Positions 1 to 9,156 of a DNA stretch of 64,000 nucleotides are shown piece after piece. Below the pieces are notes generated by a model. The model did not search any database, was not told the origin of the DNA, and was given only the letters and a program-made list of their open reading frames with translations. Position 1 is the first letter of the stretch. Each line of letters starts with the position of its first letter. The position numbers and the translations under genes are program-made. Source of the DNA: Salegentibacter tibetensis (GTDB lineage Bacteria; Bacteroidota; Bacteroidia; Flavobacteriales; Flavobacteriaceae); assembly GCF_020164485.1 (NCBI RefSeq), contig NZ_JAIQZA010000018.1, positions 21,820 through 85,819 of the forward strand. The letters run 5' to 3'.

Positions 1-1
1 T

Positions 2-1201
2 GTGGCCATTCATAAACGCAGTACCGTGGTGCAGCAATATCTTTCCAGACTTAATACTTTTACTCAGGAAAGCTTTAGCGGAATTGCCGTGATAAAATCC
101 TACGGGATGGAAAACCAGATCAATCATAATTTTGTTGACCTGGCCAACGGAAGCCGGGACAAAAATATTGACCTGGTAAAAGTTCAGGCCTTTTTCTTTC
201 CTCTTATGGTGTTATTAATAGGGATTAGTAACGTATTGGTAATTTATGTTGGTGGTAACCAATATATAAATGGCGAAATTCAAAATATTGGAGTTATTGT
301 TGAATTTCTCCTGTATGTAAACATGCTTACCTGGCCCATTGCCTCCATTGGCTGGGTGACTTCTTTAGTGCAGCAAGCTGATGCTTCTCAGGAACGCATA
401 AACGAATTTTTAGATGAAAAACCTGAAATCACCAATCAAAAAGAAACGCCCGATGAAATTCACGGAAGCATTGCCTTTAAAAATGTAAATTTCACTTACG
501 ATGACACGAATATCACCGCCCTTAAAAATATTTCTTTTGAAGTGAGCAGCGGGGAAACACTTGCTATTATTGGGAAGACCGGTGCAGGTAAATCTACCAT
601 CCTGGAACTTATTGGCAGGCTATATGATGTTGATAAGGGAGCGATTTGTTTAGACGGCAAAAACATTCAAGACCTCAACCTGGATAGTTTAAGGAACAGC
701 ATTGGTTACGTTCCTCAGGATGCATTTTTATTCAGCGACTCCATAAAAAACAATATCAAATTCGGGAAAACAAATGCCAGTGACGAAGAAATTTTTGAAG
801 CCGCTAAGAATGCATCGGTACATAAAAACATCGTTGGTTTCAGCAAAGGTTATGACACTGTTTTAGGAGAACGCGGTATCACATTATCCGGCGGACAAAA
901 GCAGCGGGTTTCTATTGCCCGTGCTATTATTCACGATCCAAAAATCCTGCTATTTGATGATTGCCTTTCAGCAGTAGATACCGAAACCGAAGAGGAAATC
1001 CTGAGTAATTTATTTAAAATTTCAAAAGAGAAAACTACCATAATTGTCAGCCATAGGATCTCTTCAGCAAAAAATGCCGATAAGATTATAATTCTGGAAG
1101 ACGGAGCAATTGTTCAACAAGGCTCTCATACCCAATTAATAAACCAACAAGGCTATTACAAAGAATTATACGCAAAACAGCTAAATGAAAAAGAAATGTG
1201 A
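2..1201 (+). CDS. ABC exporter half-transporter, 5' end missing
   Basis: C-terminal part of an MsbA-like exporter with fused membrane and ATPase domains. The reading frame runs off the left window edge, so the GTG at base 2 is not the real start and the first membrane helices are missing. Residues 60-125 of the visible part still hold membrane helices. The nucleotide-binding domain follows: Walker A GKTGAGKST (191-199), Q-loop YVPQD, signature LSGGQ (295-299), Walker B ILLFDD and the H-loop VSHR. The residue after the Walker B Asp is Asp instead of the catalytic Glu. In heterodimeric exporters this marks the degenerate half, so a partner subunit is likely (inference). Substrate unknown. Confidence 0.9.
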   Translation: MAIHKRSTVVQQYLSRLNTFTQESFSGIAVIKSYGMENQINHNFVDLANGSRDKNIDLVKVQAFFFPLMVLLIGISNVLVIYVGGNQYINGEIQNIGVIVEFLLYVNMLTWPIASIGWVTSLVQQADASQERINEFLDEKPEITNQKETPDEIHGSIAFKNVNFTYDDTNITALKNISFEVSSGETLAIIGKTGAGKSTILELIGRLYDVDKGAICLDGKNIQDLNLDSLRNSIGYVPQDAFLFSDSIKNNIKFGKTNASDEEIFEAAKNASVHKNIVGFSKGYDTVLGERGITLSGGQKQRVSIARAIIHDPKILLFDDCLSAVDTETEEEILSNLFKISKEKTTIIVSHRISSAKNADKIIILEDGAIVQQGSHTQLINQQGYYKELYAKQLNEKEM

Positions 1202-1276
1202 ATTTTTTTTGCTAGATGTTAAAAATTTTTAGATTTTTGAACAGTACTAAAACAAAACTATTAAAGAATCTATTTT

Positions 1277-1657
1277 ATGAGCGACAAGGGAATGATGGAG
1301 AAAGAAGAAATATTCTCTAAAGTGCTAAGGGCCGGCAGAAGGACTTACTTTTTTGACGTTAGGGCCACACGTGCAGACGATTATTACCTGACTATTACCG
1401 AAAGCAAAAAATTCACCAACGATGATGGTTCTTTTTTCTACAAAAAACACAAGATCTATTTATATAAAGAAGATTTTGCTGGTTTCAATGAAATTCTTCA
1501 GAAAATGACCGATTTTATCCTTAATGAAAAAGGAGAAGAAGTAATAAGCGAGCGTCACCAAAAGGACTTCAAAAAAGAATATGAAACATCTGAAAACGGA
1601 GTTTCTAAAGAAGTTTCTCCAGAAAAATTTACCGATGTAAGTTTCGACGACATTTAA
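1277..1657 (+). CDS. PUR-family nucleic-acid-binding protein (DUF3276)
   Basis: A 126-residue soluble protein matching the Bacteroidota DUF3276/PUR-alpha-like family. These proteins have a single PUR repeat and are thought to bind single-stranded nucleic acid. The core is residues 10-95, with alternating strands including RRTYFFDVRA and the KKHKIYLYKEDF segment. The C-terminal 30 residues are charged and probably disordered. It begins 75 bp after the ABC gene and is closed by a strong terminator at 1681-1712. No role beyond nucleic-acid binding can be read from the sequence. Confidence 0.85.
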   Translation: MSDKGMMEKEEIFSKVLRAGRRTYFFDVRATRADDYYLTITESKKFTNDDGSFFYKKHKIYLYKEDFAGFNEILQKMTDFILNEKGEEVISERHQKDFKKEYETSENGVSKEVSPEKFTDVSFDDI

Positions 1658-1680
1658 AAATTACTTTTAAGATTATATAA

Positions 1681-1712
1681 AACCGTCTAGATATTTTCCG
1701 GACGGTTTTTTT
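1681..1712 (+). terminator. Rho-independent terminator
   Basis: A perfect 7-bp stem (AACCGTC / GACGGTT) with a 13-nt loop runs into a seven-T tract. It sits 24 bp after the DUF3276 stop and before the M14 peptidase start. Confidence 0.85.
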
Positions 1713-1737
1713 ATATTTACAACCCAAACAAAATATC

Positions 1738-4254
1738 ATGCAAAAACTACTTCCCTTTCTTATTTTCTGTATTTGTTTTAACTCATTTGCCCAGCAAGAA
1801 GATCTTAGTCTGGATTATTACCTCCCACAAGATGTGAGCTACAATGAGGAAATCCCAAAACCACAAGATATTATTGGTTACATCCCTGGAGAATGGCATG
1901 TTACCCACGATTTACTTTTAAATTATATGAGGGAATTAGCCAGAGTTTCTCCAAGAATCAGCATAGAAAACCGGGGAGTAACCTACGAAGGTCGTCCGCT
2001 AATTCTCCTTACTATCACTTCTGAAGAAAACCACGATAACCTGGAGGAAATTCGAGAAAATCATCTTGCCCTCACTCAGGAAAATGCTTCTTCTCTTAAT
2101 ACCGAAGAAATGCCTATTGTGGTGAATCAGGGATTTTCTATTCACGGCAATGAAGCCAGTGGATCTAACGCAGCGCTTCTAGCAGCGTATTATCTAGCTG
2201 CGGCTGAAGGTGAAGAAATAGAAGAATTGATGGAAAACACCGTAATTCTTTTTGATCCTTCCTTTAATCCTGATGGTTTACAGCGTTTTTCTTATTGGGC
2301 CAATACTAATAAAAGTGAGAATATAAATCCCGACCCACAAGATCGTGAATACAACGAAATTTGGCCAGGTGGTAGAACTAATCATTACTGGTTTGATATG
2401 AACCGTGATTGGTTGCCGGTTCAATTACCGGAATCTCAGGCACGCATTGAAACTTTTCATAAGTGGATGCCAAATATTTTGACAGATCATCATGAAATGG
2501 GCTCCAATTCCAGTTTTTTCTTCCAACCAGGAATCCCTTCAAGAACACACCCGCTTACACCTAATATTAACCAGGACCTTACCAGGGAAATAGGGACCTA
2601 TCATGCCGAAGCTTTTGACGAATTAGGCTCCTTTTATTATACGGAAGAAAACTACGACGATTTTTACTATGGAAAAGGCTCTACTTTCCCAGATATTAAC
2701 GGAAGTATAGGAATTCTCTTTGAACAGGGAAGTTCCCGTGGTCACGCCCAGGAGACCGATAACGGCGTGCTTACTTTCCCATTTACCATTAGAAATCAAT
2801 TTACCGCTGCGCTTTCTACTTTGGAAGCAGCTAAAAATATGCGCGAAACCATCCTGAATTATCAGCGCAATTTTTATAAAAACGCACGTAATTCTGCTGA
2901 AAATGGTGCTTATGTATTCGGAAGTGAAAAGGATGCTTCTTCAGCTTACGAATTAGCAAAAATACTCGAGAAACATAAAATAGAGATCCACCAAATTGAA
3001 GAAGATTTTGAAACTGATGGGAAGAATTTCAAAAAGAATTCTGCTTATGTAGTTCCTAAAAATCAGCGTCAACATAGATTGGTGGAGGCTATGTTTGAAC
3101 GTCGAACAGAATTTCAAGACAGTTTATTCTATGATATTTCGGCCTGGACCCTTCCACTGGCTTTCAACCTTGATTTTGCTGAAGATGTGAAGATGAATAA
3201 AGCCGGGAAAAAGATAGAAGATCTGCAAAAGCCGGAAATTCAGTCACCGGAGCAAAGCAGTTATGCTTATGTAATGCAATGGCACGATTTCTATTCGCCA
3301 AAAGCTTTAAATATGATCCTGGAAAAAGGCCTCCGTGCAAAAGTGGGAATGCAGCCTTTTTCTTTAGCGAATAGAGAGTATGACTATGGAACAATCTTAG
3401 TACCAGTTCAAAATCAAGAATTGGATGCAGATGAAATGCACGAATTTCTGCAAAAGGTAGCAGAAAAATCTAACGTGCAAATCGATGCCATTAGCACCGG
3501 CCTAACACAAGGTGTTAACCTGGGAAGTAACCAATTTAGGGCACTTAAACCTGCAAAAGTAGCTTTAATCGTAGGTGAAGGCATTACTCCTTACGACGCC
3601 GGTGAGATCTGGCATCTGTTTGATCAGCGCTATGATATGAAAATCACCAAACTGGACACAAGAAGATTTTCCAGAGCAGATTTGAGCCGATATACCGATA
3701 TTATTCTTCCAAATTCCGGGAGCAGCGCTTTAAAAAGCAAAGATTTAGACAAATTAAAAGAATGGATTCGTGATGGGGGGACTTTAATTGGTTACCGCAA
3801 TGCCGCCCAACTTTTTGAGAAGGAAGATTTTATGGAACTGGAAATTAAGAAAGACAGCCTGGTAGCCGAAGATATTAGTTTCGAAGAACAAAGAGATTTT
3901 AGAGGTGCACAGGGAATTGGCGGCGCTATCTTTGAAGCGAATATAGATCGGTCCCACCCGGTTAATTTTGGGTATACCAATGATAAACTTCCACTTTTTA
4001 GAAATACCACGATCTTTGTTGAAGCCGATAAACAAAGCTATAATAACCCGATTCAGTATACTGAAGATCCGTTGCTAAGCGGTTATATTAGCGCACCGAG
4101 ATTAGATTCTATTGCAGGTACAGTTCCATTTAAACATAAAGGAATGGGACGCGGTAACGTTATTCTATTTACCGATAATACCAACTTCAGGGCTTTCTGG
4201 TTTGGAACAAATAAATTATTAATGAATGCCATCTTTTTTGGTGATGAGATGTAA
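1738..4254 (+). CDS. Secreted M14-family zinc carboxypeptidase
   Basis: An 838-residue exported metallopeptidase. Residues 1-19 form a signal peptide ending in SFAQ. The M14 domain spans about 45-380. Zinc ligands are in the HGNE motif (H136, E139) with a third His in TDHHEMG near 251. The substrate-anchoring Arg is in MNRDW (222-226), and a likely catalytic Glu lies in FEQGSSRGH. The C-terminal half (about 540-838) resembles a glutamine-amidotransferase-like fold and is common in large Bacteroidota M14 proteins. It probably trims peptides in the periplasm or outside the cell; the exact substrate is unknown. It is a single-gene unit preceded by a terminator. Confidence 0.88.
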   Translation: MQKLLPFLIFCICFNSFAQQEDLSLDYYLPQDVSYNEEIPKPQDIIGYIPGEWHVTHDLLLNYMRELARVSPRISIENRGVTYEGRPLILLTITSEENHDNLEEIRENHLALTQENASSLNTEEMPIVVNQGFSIHGNEASGSNAALLAAYYLAAAEGEEIEELMENTVILFDPSFNPDGLQRFSYWANTNKSENINPDPQDREYNEIWPGGRTNHYWFDMNRDWLPVQLPESQARIETFHKWMPNILTDHHEMGSNSSFFFQPGIPSRTHPLTPNINQDLTREIGTYHAEAFDELGSFYYTEENYDDFYYGKGSTFPDINGSIGILFEQGSSRGHAQETDNGVLTFPFTIRNQFTAALSTLEAAKNMRETILNYQRNFYKNARNSAENGAYVFGSEKDASSAYELAKILEKHKIEIHQIEEDFETDGKNFKKNSAYVVPKNQRQHRLVEAMFERRTEFQDSLFYDISAWTLPLAFNLDFAEDVKMNKAGKKIEDLQKPEIQSPEQSSYAYVMQWHDFYSPKALNMILEKGLRAKVGMQPFSLANREYDYGTILVPVQNQELDADEMHEFLQKVAEKSNVQIDAISTGLTQGVNLGSNQFRALKPAKVALIVGEGITPYDAGEIWHLFDQRYDMKITKLDTRRFSRADLSRYTDIILPNSGSSALKSKDLDKLKEWIRDGGTLIGYRNAAQLFEKEDFMELEIKKDSLVAEDISFEEQRDFRGAQGIGGAIFEANIDRSHPVNFGYTNDKLPLFRNTTIFVEADKQSYNNPIQYTEDPLLSGYISAPRLDSIAGTVPFKHKGMGRGNVILFTDNTNFRAFWFGTNKLLMNAIFFGDEM

Positions 4255-4331
4255 AATTTGATAATATGCACGCAAGCATTACTGTTTGTGTGCATTTATA
4301 TAATAGAACCAATTACTTTAATAAATAGTCC

Positions 4332-4590
4332 GGAGAAGAAATTACCAGGAAATGGAAATTAACCGAAACCCTGGCAGATCCCGGTGATGGGAGTGGCTTT
4401 TGGATATCTGCAGAAACCACAAGAAACCTGGTTTTTAGGTTTTTAAACGAATAAGCATCAAAATGATAAGTTCAAACTGCGTATGAGCTGAAAGAAGCCA
4501 GTTTCTTTATCTATCCTCATAAGACCGCATTGCATTGGAGCTTATGTGAATAAATATGAAAAAACAGGAACTCAATTTAGTTTAGCCTAC
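4332..4590 (+). pseudogene. Decayed small lipoprotein (lipocalin-like) gene
   Basis: This gap between convergent genes is not empty. Codons from 4332 read RKWKLTETLADPGDGSG, the hallmark start of a Bacteroidota family of ~130-residue lipocalin-like lipoproteins. A stop follows at 4452, and further in-frame stops come after it. The same frame then resumes as YELKEASFFIY, and a +1-type shift gives CIGAYVNKYEKTG, matching the usual Cys-containing end (CIEGC..KY). The order of pieces is that of the intact family, so this is a gene broken by stops and at least one frameshift. No start or signal peptide remains. Recognition is from memory of the family motif. Confidence 0.5.
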
Positions 4591-4917
4591 ACGTAAACCG
4601 TTTTCTACTTTAAAATCTGTATTGAGAAGCACGATATCATTTCCTTCACCTACGGCTCCTAAAATCAGGCATTCGCTCATAATATTAGCGATTTGTTTCT
4701 TCGGAAAATTAACAACGGCAACTATTTGCCTGTTGAGCAAATCTTTTTTTTTGTAGCGCCTGGTGATTTGTGCCGAAGTTTTTCTCATTCCAATTTCATC
4801 GCCAAAATCAATGAGCATTTTAAAGGCCGGAGTTTTAGCTTCAGGAAAGTCTGAAACTTCCATAATGGTTCCTATTCGCATTTCTACTTTCTCAAAATCC
4901 TTCCAGGAAATTTTCAT
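4582..4917 (-). CDS. csaA: tRNA-binding-domain protein, CsaA-like
   Basis: A 111-residue single-domain OB-fold protein of the EMAP-II/CsaA type. Typical signs are the start KISWKDFEKVEMRIGTI, the DFGDEIGMRKTSAQIT core and the end VGEGNDIVLLNTD. The length fits CsaA exactly. Members bind tRNA-like RNA and have been described as chaperone-like proteins in Bacillus. The ATG is the first in frame, and a divergent gene starts 75 bp away. Its 3' end lies just beyond the pseudogene debris at 4.3-4.6 kb. Confidence 0.85.
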   Translation of the reverse strand: MKISWKDFEKVEMRIGTIMEVSDFPEAKTPAFKMLIDFGDEIGMRKTSAQITRRYKKKDLLNRQIVAVVNFPKKQIANIMSECLILGAVGEGNDIVLLNTDFKVENGLRVG

Positions 4918-4992
4918 AGTCTAATTTTTAATCCAAATTAGAAAAAAAGTCCATATTCCGAAGTGAATTTGTAAATTTATAAGAAAAGAGAG

Positions 4993-5562
4993 ATGGCCAG
5001 AACCGCTTCAAATATGATAGAGCTGGGTACACCGGCACCCGATTTTAACCTTATAGATGTAATCACAAATAATCGATATTCCCTAACAGATATCAGGGGT
5101 AAAAAAGGTACTTTAATTATGTTTATAAGTAACCACTGTCCATTCGTGAAACATGTAAACGAGGAAATAGTGAGACTAGCCGGAGACTACCGCGTACTGG
5201 GATTTGGGTTTGCTGCCATTATGAGTAACGATGTAGAAAACTACCCTGCAGATCATCCCGAGAATATGAATGAGGTTGCCAGGAGGCATCAATACTCTTT
5301 TCCTTATCTCTTCGATGAATCCCAGGAAGTGGCGCGGGCTTATAAAGCCGCCTGCACACCAGATTTCTATCTTTTTGACGATGATCTTAAATTAATCTAT
5401 CGCGGGCAGCTGGACGATTCGCGACCCGGAAATGGAATCCCGGTTAATGGCCGACACCTGCGTGATGCTATGGATGCTGTACTTTCAAATAAAAAAGTTC
5501 CAGAGAATCAGAAGCCCAGTATGGGCTGTAATATAAAATGGAAATACACACCCGAATCCTAA
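4993..5562 (+). CDS. Thioredoxin-fold AhpC/TSA-family protein
   Basis: A 189-residue cytoplasmic protein with an AhpC/TSA thioredoxin fold. A start GTPAPDFNL and strand LIMFISNHCPF place Cys49 where the first redox Cys of TlpA/ResA proteins sits. There is no second Cys at the CxxC position, so it is not a standard disulfide reductase. Further Cys residues occur in KAACTPDFYLF and near the C-terminus. This family (NHCPFVK motif) is common in Bacteroidota and cyanobacteria without a fixed function. No signal peptide is seen. A peroxiredoxin gene follows 141 bp downstream, suggesting a shared redox theme. Confidence 0.8.
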   Translation: MARTASNMIELGTPAPDFNLIDVITNNRYSLTDIRGKKGTLIMFISNHCPFVKHVNEEIVRLAGDYRVLGFGFAAIMSNDVENYPADHPENMNEVARRHQYSFPYLFDESQEVARAYKAACTPDFYLFDDDLKLIYRGQLDDSRPGNGIPVNGRHLRDAMDAVLSNKKVPENQKPSMGCNIKWKYTPES

Positions 5563-5703
5563 TATTCTTAGATCTTCAAGCGGAAATTTAAAAAGCAGCT
5601 ATCAGTTAATTTTATCACAATGCAAACAAATCCTATTGGTTTGGTAGGTTTCTACTGAAAATTATTCTTTAATTTTATATTGAATCACTAAAAATATAGC
5701 ATT

Positions 5704-6345
5704 ATGAGCGAATTAAAATTAGGAGACAAAGCACCAAATTTTGATGCTGAAACTTCAGAAGGAAAAATCAATTTTTATGACTATTTAGGAGATAGCTGGG
5801 GAATTTTATTTTCGCATCCTGCAGATTATACGCCGGTTTGTACTACAGAATTAGGTACTGTGGCGAAATATAAAGATAAATTTGAAGCCCGAAATACCAA
5901 AGTAATGGCACTGAGTGTAGATGGGGTAGAATCTCATAAAGGCTGGATTGAAGATATCAACGAAACTCAAAACACTACGGTGAATTTCCCAATTATCGCT
6001 GATGAGGACAAAAAGGTTTCTAAGCTTTACGGGATGATCCACCCAAAAGCAGATGATACCCTAACCGTACGTTCGGTTTATGTAATTGGTCCAGATAAAA
6101 CAATAAAACTAATGATCACCTACCCTGCCAGTACCGGTAGGAATTTTGATGAACTACTAAGGGTAATTGATTCATTACAACTTACTGCTTACCAAAAAGT
6201 GGCTACGCCGGCTAACTGGAAGCAGGGAGAAGACGTAGTGATTAGCCCTTCGGTTTCTAATGAAGATGCCAAAGAGATGTTCCCTAAAGGTTTTAAAGAG
6301 GTAAAACCATACCTTAGAATGACGCCACAACCGGATTCTAAGTAA
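5704..6345 (+). CDS. 1-Cys peroxiredoxin (Prx6 type)
   Basis: A 213-residue peroxiredoxin that reduces hydrogen peroxide and organic peroxides through a single peroxidatic Cys. The catalytic motif HPADYTPVCTTE places the Cys at 46. The Prx6-specific C-terminal dimer arm is present, including LQLTAYQKVATPANW and the final KEVKPYLRMTPQP. No resolving Cys is seen, so an external thiol must recycle it (family knowledge). There is no signal peptide, so it is cytoplasmic. A transcript end is provided at 6398-6432. Confidence 0.93.
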   Translation: MSELKLGDKAPNFDAETSEGKINFYDYLGDSWGILFSHPADYTPVCTTELGTVAKYKDKFEARNTKVMALSVDGVESHKGWIEDINETQNTTVNFPIIADEDKKVSKLYGMIHPKADDTLTVRSVYVIGPDKTIKLMITYPASTGRNFDELLRVIDSLQLTAYQKVATPANWKQGEDVVISPSVSNEDAKEMFPKGFKEVKPYLRMTPQPDSK

Positions 6346-6350
6346 GTTTA

Positions 6351-6384
6351 AGAACCTAGATTCTGAAATAAATTCAGAATGACG
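6351..6384. repeat. Half copy of the dispersed REP-like element
   Basis: AGATTCTGAAATAAATTCAGAATGACG is half of the imperfect palindrome found complete at 10531-10612 and 16577-16640 (GTCATTCTGAA...TCAGAATCT). Here only the left arm pair remains, next to a terminator. Confidence 0.6.
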
Positions 6385-6397
6385 GATATAAAAAAAA

Positions 6398-6432
6398 CCT
6401 CGCAAGTTTTAAAAACCTGTGAGGTGTTTTTC
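6398..6432. terminator. Terminator between peroxiredoxin and PPIase genes
   Basis: ACCTCgCAaG and CcTGtGAGGT form an imperfect stem with an A-tract before and a T-tract after, so it could end both converging genes. Confidence 0.7.
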
Positions 6433-6470
6433 TATTTAAAAAATTCCCCCATTGGGGGTTAGTGGGTTTC

Positions 6471-7403
6471 TTACTTTACCGCAACCAATTCTACATCAAA
6501 AACCAAAGCTGCGTTTGGTGGAATAACGCCACCTGCACCACGCTCTCCGTAAGCCAAATGTGAAGGAATTACAAAACGGGCCTGATCTCCAACATTTAGC
6601 AATAGAATACCTTCGTCCCATCCACTGATTACGTGCCCTACCCCTACCGGAAATTCCAGCGGCTGATTTCTTTTATAAGAAGAATCAAAAACACTTCCAT
6701 CGGTAAGCATTCCCTTGTAGTGTACTGAAACGGTTTGTCCTTTCTCCGGTTTCGCGCCTTCTCCCTTTTTTTCAATTTTATATCGAAGTCCGCTTTCTGT
6801 GGTTTTAAAACCCTGGGATAGTTTTCCAAGCAATTCTTCTTCCCTTTGTTTTGCGGCTTCCTCTCTTTTGGCCTTAGCGCCATCAAACTGCCTGAAAGAT
6901 TCTACAGCATTAAAATTCTGCGCATTATCCCCGGCTCTAACGATCTCAAGCTTCTCAATCTTATCGCCTTGCTTAATACTATCCACTACATCCTGACCTT
7001 CAATCACACTGCCAAAAACAGTATGTTTCCCGTCTAACCAGGGAGTTTCGGTATGAGTAATAAAAAACTGACTCCCATTGGTTCCGGGACCGGCATTGGC
7101 CATAGAAAGTTTTCCGGGGGAATCGTGTTTTAAATCGGGGTGAATTTCATCTTCAAATTTATAACCAGGACCACCAACTCCTGTTCCCTGCGGGTCACCG
7201 CCCTGAACCATAAAATTAGGAATCACCCGGTGAAATTTAAGATCGTTATAATAAGGTTTACCCTGCGGAAAAGCATCGTTCTCCAGCTCACCCTCGGCAA
7301 GACCTACAAAGTTTCCTACCGTTCCGGGCACTTTTTCGTATTCCAATTCCACTAAAATAAGACCTCTAGTAGTATGAAATTTAGCATATAATCCGTCGTT
7401 CAT
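6471..7403 (-). CDS. Peptidyl-prolyl isomerase, cyclophilin-FKBP fusion
   Basis: A 310-residue protein joining two unrelated prolyl-isomerase folds. Residues 1-165 are a cyclophilin, with [21 protein letters not shown] and [12 protein letters not shown] charged linker follows at 170-200. Residues 215-310 are an FKBP domain, with [26 protein letters not shown] and [15 protein letters not shown]. Both active sites look intact. No signal peptide is seen, so it should act in the cytoplasm on folding proteins. ATG at 7403 is the only sensible start. It faces the peroxiredoxin gene across a shared terminator. Confidence 0.92.
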   Translation of the reverse strand: MNDGLYAKFHTTRGLILVELEYEKVPGTVGNFVGLAEGELENDAFPQGKPYYNDLKFHRVIPNFMVQGGDPQGTGVGGPGYKFEDEIHPDLKHDSPGKLSMANAGPGTNGSQFFITHTETPWLDGKHTVFGSVIEGQDVVDSIKQGDKIEKLEIVRAGDNAQNFNAVESFRQFDGAKAKREEAAKQREEELLGKLSQGFKTTESGLRYKIEKKGEGAKPEKGQTVSVHYKGMLTDGSVFDSSYKRNQPLEFPVGVGHVISGWDEGILLLNVGDQARFVIPSHLAYGERGAGGVIPPNAALVFDVELVAVK

Positions 7404-7451
7404 TTTCTTATATTTTTAAGATGCAAAGATATCTTTTTTAGCGTAACCGGT

Positions 7452-9080
7452 TTAGTATACTTTTTCGCCATTAACGTAAGTCTCTAAAACTTTAATTTCA
7501 GGGATTTCTGAAGCCTCAATTTTCATGATATCCTTATCCAATATTATAAAATCAGCAAATTTTCCTGCTTCTATACTTCCCTTTTCGTCTTCTTCAAAAT
7601 TAGCGAAAGCCGCCCAGATCGTCATTCCCTTTAAAGTTTCTTCGCGAGATAAAGCCTGTTCTTTCATAAATCCTCCTTCGGGATAGTTATCGGTATCCTG
7701 TCTTGCCACCGCAGCGTAAAAAGTAAGAAACGGACTCACCTCTTCTACAGGAAAATCGGTTCCTAGAGCAACGATACCGGCCTGATCAAGTAATTTCTTG
7801 AAAGCATATGCACCTTGCATCCTTTCTTCCCCCAGGCGATCTTCAGCCCAATACATATCGCTGGTAGCGTGTGTTGGCTGTATAGATGGAATAATATTTT
7901 TGCTGAAATATTTAAAATCTGATGGATCTATAACCTGCGAGTGCTCTACCCTCCATCGCCGATCTTTATCGTCTTTTAAAAGCTCATCATAAGTTTCTAA
8001 AACCAGGTAATTAGCAGAATCTCCAATAGCGTGGGTATTCAGCTGAAATTTTGAAGCAGCCACACGCTCTGCTGTTTTTTTAAAATCTTCAACCGGAGAA
8101 AGCAAAGCTCCGTAGTGGCCTGCACGATCGCTGTACTCCTCTTTTAAAGCAGCACCCCTTGAACCAAGTGCGCCATCACCATAAAATTTAACCGAGCGCA
8201 CATTTAATCTTTCTGTTTTTATAGGGTCTTTGTCAAGGTAAAAATCAAGATTCTCTTTAGTATTACTAATCATTGCATATAACCTGATCTTTAGACTTTC
8301 TTCTTTATGCAGGCTATCCATTAGCTCTATGGTTTCCCGATCTATTCCGGCATCCACAACTGTTGTTAAGCCGTATTCAAAAGAAATTTTTTGAGCGTCA
8401 AGTAAGGCATTCACCTGCTCTTCTATAGATGGTGCAGGTTGCGCATCGGCAATTAGGCTCATAGGATTATCTATAATAATACCGGTAAGTTTACCGTCTT
8501 TTTGTTCAATATCGCCACCATCAAAAGGGGTTTCAGTAGTGATTCCGGCTTTATCAATAGCAGCCTGGTTCACTAAAAGTGCGTGGCCATCTATACGGGT
8601 TACGGCAATTGGGGTGTCTGGAAATAAATGATCTAAAGTATCTTTAGTAGGAAAATCTTTGTTTTCCCAATCGTTTTGATCCCATCCCCTGCCGGTAATA
8701 AAATCTACACTACGTTTATTCTGAAAATCAACGATGCGTTGTACCACCTCATCAAAACTTTTTGTGCCAGCAAGATCTACGCGTTGCTGCTGTAAACCCA
8801 GGCGATAAAAATGGGCGTGGGCATCAATAAAACCCGGAAAAACACTTTTACCTCCGGCATCGAGTTTTTCTGTCACTTGATATTTTTCCTCAAGAGCTTC
8901 AGCAGTACCAATTTCAAGAAATTTACCATCTTTTGTAATAAAAGCTTCCGCAGTACTAAAATTATCGTCTACAGTATAAATTTCAGCATTAAAAACTAAA
9001 AGATCAGCTTTCTCTTTATCTTCAGAATTACAGGAAATAAGCAGGATGCTAAAAAGACTAAACAGTAATATTTTTTTCAT
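7452..9080 (-). CDS. Lipoprotein amidohydrolase (YtcJ/amidohydrolase-3 family)
   Basis: A 542-residue metal-dependent hydrolase anchored as a lipoprotein. The signal MKKILLFSLFSILLISC ends in a lipobox Cys. The metal-binding motif is GFIDAHAHFYR near residue 75. Later ligands are in NTHAIGD and VEHSQVIDP, and ALGTDFPVEE carries the metal-binding Asp. The C-terminus closes with the usual GKFADFIILDKD. Members hydrolyse N-acyl or cyclic amide bonds; the substrate cannot be told. I chose ATG 9080 over the TTG three codons upstream because it starts the signal peptide. It probably works in the periplasm. Confidence 0.87.
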   Translation of the reverse strand: MKKILLFSLFSILLISCNSEDKEKADLLVFNAEIYTVDDNFSTAEAFITKDGKFLEIGTAEALEEKYQVTEKLDAGGKSVFPGFIDAHAHFYRLGLQQQRVDLAGTKSFDEVVQRIVDFQNKRSVDFITGRGWDQNDWENKDFPTKDTLDHLFPDTPIAVTRIDGHALLVNQAAIDKAGITTETPFDGGDIEQKDGKLTGIIIDNPMSLIADAQPAPSIEEQVNALLDAQKISFEYGLTTVVDAGIDRETIELMDSLHKEESLKIRLYAMISNTKENLDFYLDKDPIKTERLNVRSVKFYGDGALGSRGAALKEEYSDRAGHYGALLSPVEDFKKTAERVAASKFQLNTHAIGDSANYLVLETYDELLKDDKDRRWRVEHSQVIDPSDFKYFSKNIIPSIQPTHATSDMYWAEDRLGEERMQGAYAFKKLLDQAGIVALGTDFPVEEVSPFLTFYAAVARQDTDNYPEGGFMKEQALSREETLKGMTIWAAFANFEEDEKGSIEAGKFADFIILDKDIMKIEASEIPEIKVLETYVNGEKVY

Positions 9081-9156
9081 TATTCTCAATTTTGGATAAA
9101 AATAAAAAATGCGCCCGTTAAAGACGCATTTTAGTATGTTTATTTAATTATCAGAC

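Noticed and set aside
3164..4295. Minus-strand open frames opposite the M14 peptidase
   Set aside because: Antisense shadows of a well-supported gene.
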